DNA of 64,000 bases, taken from assembly GCF_028752835.1 (NCBI RefSeq), contig NZ_CP087952.1, positions 1,283,041 to 1,347,040 of the forward strand, given 5' to 3'. This DNA comes from Desulfosarcina sp. BuS5 (GTDB lineage Bacteria; Desulfobacterota; Desulfobacteria; Desulfobacterales; BuS5). The notes below the pieces were generated by a model that was given only the letters and a program-made list of their open reading frames with translations, made no database searches and was not told the origin of the DNA. Positions 56,343-64,000 of the stretch are shown here, piece by piece. Position 1 is the first letter of the stretch; every line of letters starts with the position of its first letter. The position numbers and the translations under genes were made by a program.

Positions 56343-56366
56343 AGACAAGGCATGCCTTGTCTCTAC
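56339..56366. repeat. GTAGAGAC palindrome (perfect 28 bp), GGCATGCC centre
   Basis: Same palindrome as at 7221-7248, here perfect. It supplies the stop codon of hemW and may act as terminator. Confidence 0.88.
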
Positions 56367-56427
56367 TATTGCAATGATTGTTTCATAATATGCTAATTGT
56401 ATAGGGAATATAATATATTTCCAGGAA

Positions 56428-56721
56428 TTATTTCGTCCTCGTTCCTAAAAAAAATGCAAGGTCGAATTTTTCATTAAGCAACGCTGCACATGCAAATATT
56501 TTTATAGATTCAGGAGTTTGATAAAGGGAATATGAACGTCTGGCATGATAAAGCATCCGGCTGAAATTATCCACTTTGTATGCTGCATTTGCTTTAGCTG
56601 TGTGCGAGGCTGCCATTCCCTTGATATCAAGCAGTGGTCCCAGATTGGTTTTGCAGCGGTGGCAAATCCTTTTTCCTGAATATTTAGCATTGCATGTTGG
56701 ACATCTTTTCATAATCTTCAA
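56428..56721 (-). CDS. small zinc-ribbon protein at end of the Hsp70-like operon
   Basis: 97 residues; CPTCNAKYSGKRICHRCKTNL forms a zinc ribbon, followed by a helical TPR-like segment (AYKVDNFSRMLYHARRSYSLY). ATG overlaps the Hsp70 stop by 4 bp. Not assigned to a named family. Such zinc ribbons occur in Hsp70-associated J or adaptor proteins. Confidence 0.72.
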   Translation of the reverse strand: MKIMKRCPTCNAKYSGKRICHRCKTNLGPLLDIKGMAASHTAKANAAYKVDNFSRMLYHARRSYSLYQTPESIKIFACAALLNEKFDLAFFLGTRTK

Positions 56722-58460
56722 CCAAGATAAAATAAAATTTCTTCGAGTTCATTGCCTGACTCCCTGGCATCATCGAGTCTGTCGGCATTAACGGCGTCCT
56801 TGATATCCTCAATAAGATTAATTATCTCATCACGATCTTCTTCTGGAGCTTCCTCAAGAGCAGCTTCGGCTTGTTCTATAATTTTATGAAGTTCCTTGGG
56901 TATTGTTGTAGGTATTCCTGTTTCCGGGCTGTCGCTATCCAAAGGCTCTGGGTTGTTTCCCCAGCCCTGTTCTATCTTTGCTTTTGAGGCAGCCAGGTCC
57001 TGGCCTGAAAATTCAGAGAGCGCATTTTCTACGACCGCATTTATTTTTTTGCCGGTCTCTTTTTCAACAGCTTCAATTTTCAGGATGCCGTTTATGTCAA
57101 GCTCAAAACGTATAATAATAACGCTTCCAATCGGCGCTTTGCTCAAGGTAAATGAATATGTGCCGATAAGTACATTGTCGAGGGCATTAGATTTTTCACC
57201 TTGGTATACTGTTATCTCCACCTCTTCCTGATTATCTACGGCAGTATAAAATGCCTCGCTTTTTCCTGCCGGCAGTTTGGAATTGCGGCGTATCAGGGGA
57301 ACAAATTTTGTAATGCTGTAAACGCCGTCAATATATCCTATGGCCGAGGTGCCGAATGTATAGGGAGTTATATCCAGCAGAATACTTGATGAATCCATAC
57401 CCATTTCCCTGCCGGCCTGGATGGCTGCCCCAAGCGCCACGCAAAGATCGGGATCTATTTCACTATGTGGCAGTTTCCCGAATTTTTCCTCTATCATTTC
57501 TGATATTTTAGGAATTCTTGTGGAGCCGCCCACAAGAATGATTTTGTCGATTGCAGACGGCAGCAAGGCAGCATCCTTGAGCGCCTTGCTGATGGAGTCG
57601 TTTGTCCTGGAAAGATATTCATCAATCATTTCTTCAAAATCAATGCGCGCAAGCTCATAGGAAAGATGGATATCTTTCCATTTTTTTTTTGCGATATGAT
57701 CTTCTTCTATTTTAACATATGGGAAATTTGATAATGTTATTTTTGCCGCAGTGGCCGCTCGTTTAAGCCTTGCCATAACAGTTTTGTCATCAGTTACGGA
57801 AATTTTATTTTTTTCAGAAAGATGCTTTGCAAGCAGATCAACAATTTTCATATCAAAATCATCGCCGCCGAGATGATTGTCGCCCGTGCTGGACAATACT
57901 TCCACAATACCGTTTTCTATCCTTACAATTGATACATCAAAAGTTCCGCCCCCAAGATCATAAACAAGAATTTTTTGATTATCAGGGTTGTCGCTTTCAT
58001 ATGCCAGGGCTGCTGCGGTTGGTTCGTTAATTATCCTTACAACTTCCAGTCCTGCAATTTCTCCGGCTTCTTTTGTGGCATTACGCTGTACATCTGTAAA
58101 ATAGGCCGGCACTGTTATTACCGCTTTTGATATTTTTTGGTTGATTTTTTTTTCAGCCCTTTCTTTCAAGGCCTTTAGAATAAACGCAGAGATTTCCTGC
58201 GGAAGATATGAGAAATCTTTTAAAACAATTTTTTCATTAGTTCCCATCAAGCGTTTAACAGAAAGAATCGTGGCCCCAGGGGCAATTATAGCCCTGTTCA
58301 ACGCTTCCATACCTACAATAATTTGTTCATTATCTCCCAAGCTGACACACGAAGGGACAATTCCGTTGTCGTTATCCGTGATGATTTCAGCATTCTCATT
58401 AATTATAAAAGCAATCTCGGAATTTGTTGTTCCAAGGTCTATGCCAACTATCGGTTCCAT
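56718..58460 (-). CDS. Hsp70 (DnaK) paralogue of divergent type
   Basis: 580 residues. Nucleotide-binding domain motifs GIDLGTTNSEIA, VPAYFTDVQRNATKEAG, VYDLGGGTFDVS, NEPTAAALAYE and VGGSTRIPKI are all present, so ATP binding should work. The substrate-binding domain is shorter than in DnaK, and the lid is replaced by an acidic helical tail (EEAPEEDRDEIINLIEDI). It is operon-linked to GrpE-like and J-like genes. This appears to be a dedicated system, not the housekeeping DnaK. Confidence 0.88.
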   Translation of the reverse strand: MEPIVGIDLGTTNSEIAFIINENAEIITDNDNGIVPSCVSLGDNEQIIVGMEALNRAIIAPGATILSVKRLMGTNEKIVLKDFSYLPQEISAFILKALKERAEKKINQKISKAVITVPAYFTDVQRNATKEAGEIAGLEVVRIINEPTAAALAYESDNPDNQKILVYDLGGGTFDVSIVRIENGIVEVLSSTGDNHLGGDDFDMKIVDLLAKHLSEKNKISVTDDKTVMARLKRAATAAKITLSNFPYVKIEEDHIAKKKWKDIHLSYELARIDFEEMIDEYLSRTNDSISKALKDAALLPSAIDKIILVGGSTRIPKISEMIEEKFGKLPHSEIDPDLCVALGAAIQAGREMGMDSSSILLDITPYTFGTSAIGYIDGVYSITKFVPLIRRNSKLPAGKSEAFYTAVDNQEEVEITVYQGEKSNALDNVLIGTYSFTLSKAPIGSVIIIRFELDINGILKIEAVEKETGKKINAVVENALSEFSGQDLAASKAKIEQGWGNNPEPLDSDSPETGIPTTIPKELHKIIEQAEAALEEAPEEDRDEIINLIEDIKDAVNADRLDDARESGNELEEILFYLG

Positions 58461-58484
58461 TGAAAATCTCCTTTGAGCGAGTTC

Positions 58485-59255
58485 TTAATTATTTACGACT
58501 ACCTCTGCTATTCTAAGCAGTTCATCATTGCGTATAAATCCGCACACATGCTCTTCAAGCACAATCTCCTTTTTAATACCCTCAACAGTTTTTTTTTCCA
58601 CCGCTCTCATTGTTCTGGGATTAAATGGATGACCAACGGTCTGAACGGGATATATCTCAATTATGGATAATGCCCGGTCAAAACGCCGTACAGCCATTTT
58701 ATATCCCTCCACAATTTCCTCAATACCTTTGGGAGGAGGGCGGAAAAAACTTTTTGATTTTACTGCCTTTGTGGCTGCTGATAATCCGCGAACAAGTGCG
58801 TCACGCAAATCCAGAAAAAGTTTAACTGTTTTTTTTTCGGATTCAAGTCTGATTCTTTCTTCCAAAGCATCCAGTTCCCTTGACCTCTGCCTGAAAAGCT
58901 CCGACGTCTCCCGGTATGCATCTATAAAAGATGTAAATTTATTCAGCGTTTTTGACTGCTCCCGGTTCTGCATTTTAATCTCTTGTCGCAGCGCTGTAAA
59001 TTCGGATAAAAGCGTAAAAAGGTCACAGGGATCCAGGGTTTCGTTTTTACCCCGGGGTATATCAGGTAGTTCTGCCAGCCATGAGCCAAAATCGTTCATG
59101 ACCTGCTCCTTCCACTCAACCTGTTTATCCCGCTCTTCCAACATTTTTGACAAAAAAATTACAAACCGCTTAATTAGCGGCAGAATAATTTTTTTTCGGA
59201 ATTTTTTATAATATAACTGAATTTTTTTTTGTATTTTATTACGAAACATTGGCAT
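58485..59255 (-). CDS. GrpE-like nucleotide exchange factor
   Basis: 256 residues with a basic N-terminus, a long helical dimerisation region (QNREQSKTLNKFTSFID) and a C-terminal beta wing (DRALSIIEIYPVQTVGHPFN then EEHVCGFIRNDELLRIAEV) as in GrpE. It lies 24 bp upstream of the Hsp70 gene. Sequence is divergent, so the call rests on fold pattern and context. Confidence 0.72.
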   Translation of the reverse strand: MPMFRNKIQKKIQLYYKKFRKKIILPLIKRFVIFLSKMLEERDKQVEWKEQVMNDFGSWLAELPDIPRGKNETLDPCDLFTLLSEFTALRQEIKMQNREQSKTLNKFTSFIDAYRETSELFRQRSRELDALEERIRLESEKKTVKLFLDLRDALVRGLSAATKAVKSKSFFRPPPKGIEEIVEGYKMAVRRFDRALSIIEIYPVQTVGHPFNPRTMRAVEKKTVEGIKKEIVLEEHVCGFIRNDELLRIAEVVVNN

Positions 59256-59355
59256 CCTTCATATCACTTTAAAAATACTTCACATGTTTTTTAAAAACAT
59301 ACCCATCTGTGTCCCCTTGTAGCTTCAAAAGTATCAACGGAGAAATGAAGGATGC

Positions 59356-59664
59356 CTATTTTTCACGCAATTCTTTTTCAGCCTTGAACAGTTCCCGCAA
59401 GCCTGCCCGTGCTCTTTTCATTTCACGAGCTGTAACCAGTTCATACAGAGCTTGTTCATAATTGCTGATTGCCAGCCCATTAAAAATTTTTGCTTCAATA
59501 CGTCTTCTTCTGGTGCTGATTTTTTCATAAGCTTCTGTAATTTGTCTGAATCGACCGGGATTTTTTTCAGGTGTATTTTTTTTTACCAAATTCAGATAGG
59601 ATTTACGGATATCATCATCCGATACATCAGGTGAAAGACCAAGGGTAAGATAATAAGTAAGCAT
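59356..59664 (-). CDS. J-domain-like protein lacking the HPD motif
   Basis: 102 residues. YYLTLGLSPDVSDDDIRKSY followed by KKNTPEKNPGRFRQITEAYEKI matches a J domain, but HPD is replaced by TPE (residues 31-33), which in canonical J proteins abolishes stimulation of Hsp70 ATPase. It lies 2 bp after the TPR gene. It may be a regulatory or specialised J-like protein. Confidence 0.78.
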   Translation of the reverse strand: MLTYYLTLGLSPDVSDDDIRKSYLNLVKKNTPEKNPGRFRQITEAYEKISTRRRRIEAKIFNGLAISNYEQALYELVTAREMKRARAGLRELFKAEKELREK

Positions 59665-59665
59665 T

Positions 59666-62344
59666 CTATTTTTTTGTCCCCTTTCCTAAAAACAATATTT
59701 TTACTTCACGGGATATCTCTTTATCTTTAATTTGTTTTAGCATGTTGCATATAACGTCAAACTCCTTACGTATTTTAAAATCGGAACGCATAGCATTTCT
59801 TAATTCCTTAATTATTCCATTCGGTGCGCCTTTAATGCCTAAAGATTGAACCAGAAGCTCTGCTGATTTTAGAGCCATATCAGCCGCAGGAAGCATATCA
59901 TTTTCATCAAAATCGAAACCGAAATCCGGATTCAGCATGTTAAAAATATTATCAAAATCATCGTCATCGTAATCGTCGTAATCGTCGTCATCAAATATAT
60001 TGTTAAAACAAAACCCATCAAGCATATCAAAATTAAATACGGCGAGGGCTGATTGCAGGGGGCCTGAAGTATGGGCTGCAAGTTTCCGTGAAATTGTCTG
60101 AAGTTCTTTAAGAGTACCTGGGTCGGCATTATTGATTAGAGCATTAAACCGGGATGAACCAATATTTTCATTATTTATATATTTAATAACAGCAAGGTAA
60201 AAATTCATAATGGTTCTCTGGGGCTCTACGGCCCCTGATGTTCTTTTATGAATCTCTTTTTCTATTAATCCAAAAGTGTTTTCTTCAAATATGTAATCAA
60301 AAATTATGATAAGATCGGTATCTTTTATATGTTTTGATAGATATTTCCACCTTTTTATAAAAATATCCGATATCCTGACTGACGGCAGTAGCGCGAGATA
60401 CGCCCGCTCAAGAGGCGCCATGAGACTGATAATATTCGAAGATGACAGCTCATTGATCTGCTTCAGTTCTTTATTAAATATTTTTGTAATTTTGTTTAAT
60501 GCTTTGTTTGGAAAAACTTTGTTACTGGCAGTTAAATCCAAAAGCAAAATTGATAATATCCGTAATTTTTCATATAGCACCAGACCTTTAATTTCGGAAG
60601 ATATGATGCTGTCCGATTTTTTCGGCTCATCCATTATCTGGAAAAATATTTTTTTTTCGGCCAGAAAAGGAGCAATTTTACTGCAGTTAACGGCCGCTGC
60701 TTTTTTAATGTCATCTATAACAAGATGAAATTTACCCCTATTAAAATTTATTCCTGCTGATATGAGAAAAGAGAGGGCATGCCGCTCTAAAACCTTGTTG
60801 TCATAGGGGGCTCTTTTAATCGCTTCCTTTAAAATGGTTTCAGCTTTTCTGAAGGCATTTTTTTCATATAAAATAGTGGCAAGCTCAAGACATGGAGCAG
60901 GATCATCAGGCAGCGCTTTTATGACAAGGTTAAGGGATTCTTCAACCTTTGCTTTGGCTGACCGTGAAGTGCGCTGCAACTGTACAAGAATTTCATATCC
61001 TTTTATATTGTAAGGATCGAGCTGCACGGCTTTGGCAGCCATATCAATTAATATCATTTCATCGTTCCGGAGATTGGCAGGTTCAATCCCCAGAAAATCA
61101 GCATATTGCTCCATGGGATATTTATTTGATGGTATATGAATATTCTCATTATAGATTCTGTTTACTGTAAGTATAAGCACCATGGAATGAGCTATTTTTC
61201 TGTCCTGCTCATCAGTGAATTCATCCTTTAGAATTTTTATATATTCAGATGCGCTTACCCAGGGTGTTTCCGAATATAGTAAATTAATTTTACAATTTAA
61301 CTGATTAATTTCTTCGGGTGTCAAATTTTTTTCTGCAAGTGCATTAAACCTGTCATCATTGAACGAGGCGTATTGGAATCCGGCCTCTTTGTTTTTTTTC
61401 CATATAAATTGTATTAATAACATCCTGACAACCTGCGGTGATTCAGGATAAAGTGTGTCGGAAATAGTGCGGATTAACTTTGCCGTTCGATCCGGGCTGT
61501 TTAAATCAGATTTTTGGATAAAATCTGCTATAATCCTTTCATGGTTTACAGGCGTCTCCCAGAGACATTGGGGAAGGGGAAATGATTCTTTTTTGGAATT
61601 ATATTCCATTCCGGCGCTGGAAATAGAAGATAAGCCTTTTACTATGGAAATAAGAGGAAAATTATCAGGAATTAACGAAAGAGCTTTAAACATATCAGCG
61701 TCATTCTCGTTATAAAAAGAAACCATGGCACGACAAAAGAGCCTGATATGGGCAAATGGAGACGATCTTGGTATGGGACGCAGCACGTTCAGAGCATCTT
61801 CCCATAACCCATCGTTCATTAATAAAATTCCTCTATAAGCTGTATCCGCGTCTCGTTTTAAAGGCGAAGCTTCATCGAGATTATTTATGAAATCCGGATT
61901 CTGACCTGTAAAAATCCGATTTGCAAAAATTATTTCCGTTTCCGGTGAAATTTTATGTACAGCAATATATTTATTATAAGCATTTAAAGCTTCTTTATTT
62001 GAACTGGTAGATACATATAATGTAATATCGTTACCAGAAAGCTGATCCATTTCAGGGAAATACCCGTTCGCCTGTTTTTTTATTGCTTCAGCTTCACGTA
62101 CCATACCTTTTTCACGTAACTGCGATTCCCTTAAAAGGTAAGCGCGGAAAATATAAATATTTACCTGTTCAGCCGAAGCGCCTTTTTTTAAAGCCATCTT
62201 AAAATAATTTAAAGCTTTCCTGGGATTTTTGTTTGCAAGAAACTGTTTTCCCTGTGAAAGAAGCTGATCTAAATTCAGTTTTTTAAATTGCGGTTGAACC
62301 TGTTTATCTTTATTACGTTGAGTTTTCTTTTTTTTTTTAGCCAT
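59666..62344 (-). CDS. large TPR-type protein with acidic patch
   Basis: 892 residues. N-terminal lysine tract (MAKKKKKTQRNKDK), then many helical repeats of TPR character (QFLANKNPRKALNYFKMALK; NAFRKAETILKEAIKRAPYD) and a run DDDDYDDYDDDDFDNIF near residue 790. It could hold clients for the Hsp70 pair downstream. No enzyme motif is seen. Confidence 0.7.
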   Translation of the reverse strand: MAKKKKKTQRNKDKQVQPQFKKLNLDQLLSQGKQFLANKNPRKALNYFKMALKKGASAEQVNIYIFRAYLLRESQLREKGMVREAEAIKKQANGYFPEMDQLSGNDITLYVSTSSNKEALNAYNKYIAVHKISPETEIIFANRIFTGQNPDFINNLDEASPLKRDADTAYRGILLMNDGLWEDALNVLRPIPRSSPFAHIRLFCRAMVSFYNENDADMFKALSLIPDNFPLISIVKGLSSISSAGMEYNSKKESFPLPQCLWETPVNHERIIADFIQKSDLNSPDRTAKLIRTISDTLYPESPQVVRMLLIQFIWKKNKEAGFQYASFNDDRFNALAEKNLTPEEINQLNCKINLLYSETPWVSASEYIKILKDEFTDEQDRKIAHSMVLILTVNRIYNENIHIPSNKYPMEQYADFLGIEPANLRNDEMILIDMAAKAVQLDPYNIKGYEILVQLQRTSRSAKAKVEESLNLVIKALPDDPAPCLELATILYEKNAFRKAETILKEAIKRAPYDNKVLERHALSFLISAGINFNRGKFHLVIDDIKKAAAVNCSKIAPFLAEKKIFFQIMDEPKKSDSIISSEIKGLVLYEKLRILSILLLDLTASNKVFPNKALNKITKIFNKELKQINELSSSNIISLMAPLERAYLALLPSVRISDIFIKRWKYLSKHIKDTDLIIIFDYIFEENTFGLIEKEIHKRTSGAVEPQRTIMNFYLAVIKYINNENIGSSRFNALINNADPGTLKELQTISRKLAAHTSGPLQSALAVFNFDMLDGFCFNNIFDDDDYDDYDDDDFDNIFNMLNPDFGFDFDENDMLPAADMALKSAELLVQSLGIKGAPNGIIKELRNAMRSDFKIRKEFDVICNMLKQIKDKEISREVKILFLGKGTKK

Positions 62345-62436
62345 TATATTTATCAGGATTATGAGATATTGTTTTATGGTTTAAGGTAGAGGTAAAATTT
62401 TAATAAGTATTTGATACTGTTAGGGGCATGGTTGCC

Positions 62437-63567
62437 CTAAGTCGACAGTATTTTAATCAGCACCCCGATATAAAAACGGGCATGGCTTATTGAGGCCGCA
62501 ATATTGGCACGATGATTGGCAAGAATCCCGTCCATATCGCCATTTGTAATTATCCAGGGTGAGATAGTTGAAGCTGTTTCACACATTGCATGGGCATGAT
62601 GAAGAACTTCCAGACCGCTGCGGGATGCTATGATTACATGAAAATCCTTTTCAATAGCTTCCAGCATCGTAACCATGGCGCTTGCAACACCTTTGGCATA
62701 AAAGAAATAGTCATCAGCCTGAAAGAAGCTTACCCGGGTTCCGTCATCCTCCTTTGATTTGATCAGGTTTTCATCACAACTTCCCAGCAAATCTTCATAT
62801 GTCATCAGGAGAGGTAAAAGATTATCCGCCCTGTTATAAAAAAAAGCCCTGTGATTTTCCAGTTCATCCCGATACGCTGCCAGCTCTTTTAAGCCTGCAT
62901 GATATTTTGATTCGGGTGAAGGGAACCAATATTTGTCCGCTTTTATCATGAACCAGTTCATGGCATGCTCAAGGTGAGCATTAAAAGCAGCGCTGGAGCC
63001 GGTGCGGGATATTCTTTCAGTAAGAATTACAACTGTTCGGCGTGTGATTTCAAGAACACCAAGCTGAAAATTATTAACATTATCTGTAATATTTATTATA
63101 TCATTAGGTCTCCAGCCCCAGAAGCGTTCATCAAGTTCATATGCAAGCGGTTTTATAACAGCAGAAATAAAAGCAACACCGTTGACCTGCGGCGATGATT
63201 TTAAAACCGATATAGGGGACTTTTTTGATAACTGTTTAGGCAGCGCAGTCGAATGCTGTGTTGACTGCTTAAATGTATCTCCATTCTTTTGGGTGGCCGC
63301 CACCGTTTTAATTACCTGGGTGTCGGGCTTATCTAAATGCCTGGCCGAGTTTGAATTTACGCTTGAATCTTGCTTTGTAGCAGGTCTTTGTTCCCCTGAT
63401 TTGAAATTATTATATGCAATAAGGTTATCAGATGTTTTGTATGTTTGAGCTTTATGTTCATAGGCATCCTTGTCAAAAAAACCTGATATAGCGGCGAAAA
63501 TCCATATTACTACGATCACTAATAACAGAACAACTGCTATGCCGGGAACACTTTTTAATTTTTCCAT
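62437..63567 (-). CDS. DUF2333-like single-pass membrane protein
   Basis: 376 residues. One N-terminal transmembrane helix (IAVVLLLVIVVIWIFAAIS), a low-complexity serine/glutamine-rich linker, and a C-terminal domain with WGWRPNDIINITDNVNN, QLGVLEITRRTVVILTERI and DKYWFPSPESKYHAG that resembles the DUF2333 family. Function unknown. It lies 14 bp downstream of selB on the same strand; whether they share a transcript is not established. Confidence 0.65.
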   Translation of the reverse strand: MEKLKSVPGIAVVLLLVIVVIWIFAAISGFFDKDAYEHKAQTYKTSDNLIAYNNFKSGEQRPATKQDSSVNSNSARHLDKPDTQVIKTVAATQKNGDTFKQSTQHSTALPKQLSKKSPISVLKSSPQVNGVAFISAVIKPLAYELDERFWGWRPNDIINITDNVNNFQLGVLEITRRTVVILTERISRTGSSAAFNAHLEHAMNWFMIKADKYWFPSPESKYHAGLKELAAYRDELENHRAFFYNRADNLLPLLMTYEDLLGSCDENLIKSKEDDGTRVSFFQADDYFFYAKGVASAMVTMLEAIEKDFHVIIASRSGLEVLHHAHAMCETASTISPWIITNGDMDGILANHRANIAASISHARFYIGVLIKILST

Positions 63568-63581
63568 AAAATTTCTCCTGG

Positions 63582-64000
63582 TTATTTATGCCTGAGCTTG
63601 CGTATATCACCAATACGGATAGTAAGATTAATTGAGTCAAAATATTCAATTAACGGAATTAGATATTTTCTTGATACACCGGCCAGTTCCTTAAAATCCG
63701 GGGTGGTCAGCTCTTTGTTGGTTGCAAAAAAATCTACCAGCTTTTTTTTTAAAATATCTACACCCTCCCGGTCAAAATAGAGATCATCCTTTGCTTTAAT
63801 TATTATACTTTCTTCAATCAGAAGCATGAGCACATCTTTCGCTGACTGAGGATCGATATCCAGTTGCCTGGTGATGTCTCTGAAGTAGGGCGGCTTTAAT
63901 CCGGCCTTTTTATATATTTCGTGTATCTTTTTCTTTCGTTCAGCCTGATCAGCGCCCAGAAAAACAGAATGACCGGGCAGACGCACAGTATCATCCTCAG
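63582..64000 (-). CDS. selB: selenocysteine-specific elongation factor SelB, C-terminal part
   Basis: About 139 residues at the right edge, open to the window end. The sequence DDTVRLPGHSVFLGADQ and AGLKPPYFRDI, followed by winged-helix repeats and ending YFDSINLTIRIGDIRKLR, matches the C-terminal winged helices of SelB that bind the SECIS element. The GTPase part lies outside. It shows that the organism inserts selenocysteine, relevant to the UGA at 18031. Confidence 0.92.
   Translation of the reverse strand, partial: EDDTVRLPGHSVFLGADQAERKKKIHEIYKKAGLKPPYFRDITRQLDIDPQSAKDVLMLLIEESIIIKAKDDLYFDREGVDILKKKLVDFFATNKELTTPDFKELAGVSRKYLIPLIEYFDSINLTIRIGDIRKLRHK

Overview
The window reads as chromosome of a strictly anaerobic, sulfate-reducer-like Desulfobacterota (deltaproteobacterium), probably a hydrocarbon degrader. 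Reasons: a fumarate-adding glycyl-radical enzyme with its small subunits, two dedicated activases, a MeaB chaperone for a B12 mutase, TRAP transport, a ThiC-type gene under a cobalamin riboswitch, the C-terminal end of SelB (so selenocysteine is used), and LptFG (Gram-negative envelope). The genus cannot be fixed from sequence alone.

Layout. (1) 1-4.6 kb, minus strand: cobalamin riboswitch plus attenuator, then a ThiC/BzaF-like gene, cobT, rimO and a polyprenyl diphosphate synthase, tightly packed. An unknown 614-residue protein follows. (2) 6.6-46.4 kb: a roughly 40-kb accessory island. Its left part carries an orphan glycyl-radical activase, a B12-type radical SAM protein, a SPASM radical SAM protein, an EamA exporter, two tandem radical SAM paralogues of unfamiliar type, a zinc-ribbon gene interrupted by an in-frame UGA, two paralogous ~170-residue unknown proteins and a NorD-like VWA protein. 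The middle has a hybrid PAS histidine kinase and an NtrC-type activator facing a sigma-54 promoter (25152-25167). That promoter drives small subunits, the AssA/MasD-like catalytic subunit, two FMN split-barrel proteins, the second activase, MoxR and VWA chaperones, a second SPASM protein and a second MoxR. The right part holds MmgE/PrpD, MeaB, a DctPQM TRAP transporter, two crotonases, an ATC-hydrolase-like protein and a biotin-dependent carboxyltransferase. (3) 46.6-64 kb: core genes alr, rpsU, folC, lptF, a DUF433/DUF5615 toxin-antitoxin pair wedged before lptG, queA, tgt and hemW. Then come a divergent Hsp70/GrpE/J-protein/TPR operon, a DUF2333-like protein and selB on the minus strand.

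Working model (inference): the kinase/regulator pair senses substrate and switches on the synthase through sigma-54. The activase installs the glycyl radical, and the MoxR/VWA pairs remodel or repair the enzyme. The hydrocarbon-fumarate adduct is then processed via a B12 mutase (encoded elsewhere, served by MeaB and B12 made with cobT/ThiC-like), decarboxylation and CoA chemistry. The extra radical SAM proteins and the paralogous small proteins have no evident role in known fumarate-addition operons and are the best candidates for something undescribed.

Non-coding DNA is dominated by several families of small palindromic, MITE-like repeats. The most abundant has TATAGATTGTCACATAA ends. At least five genes end on a TAG supplied by such a repeat.
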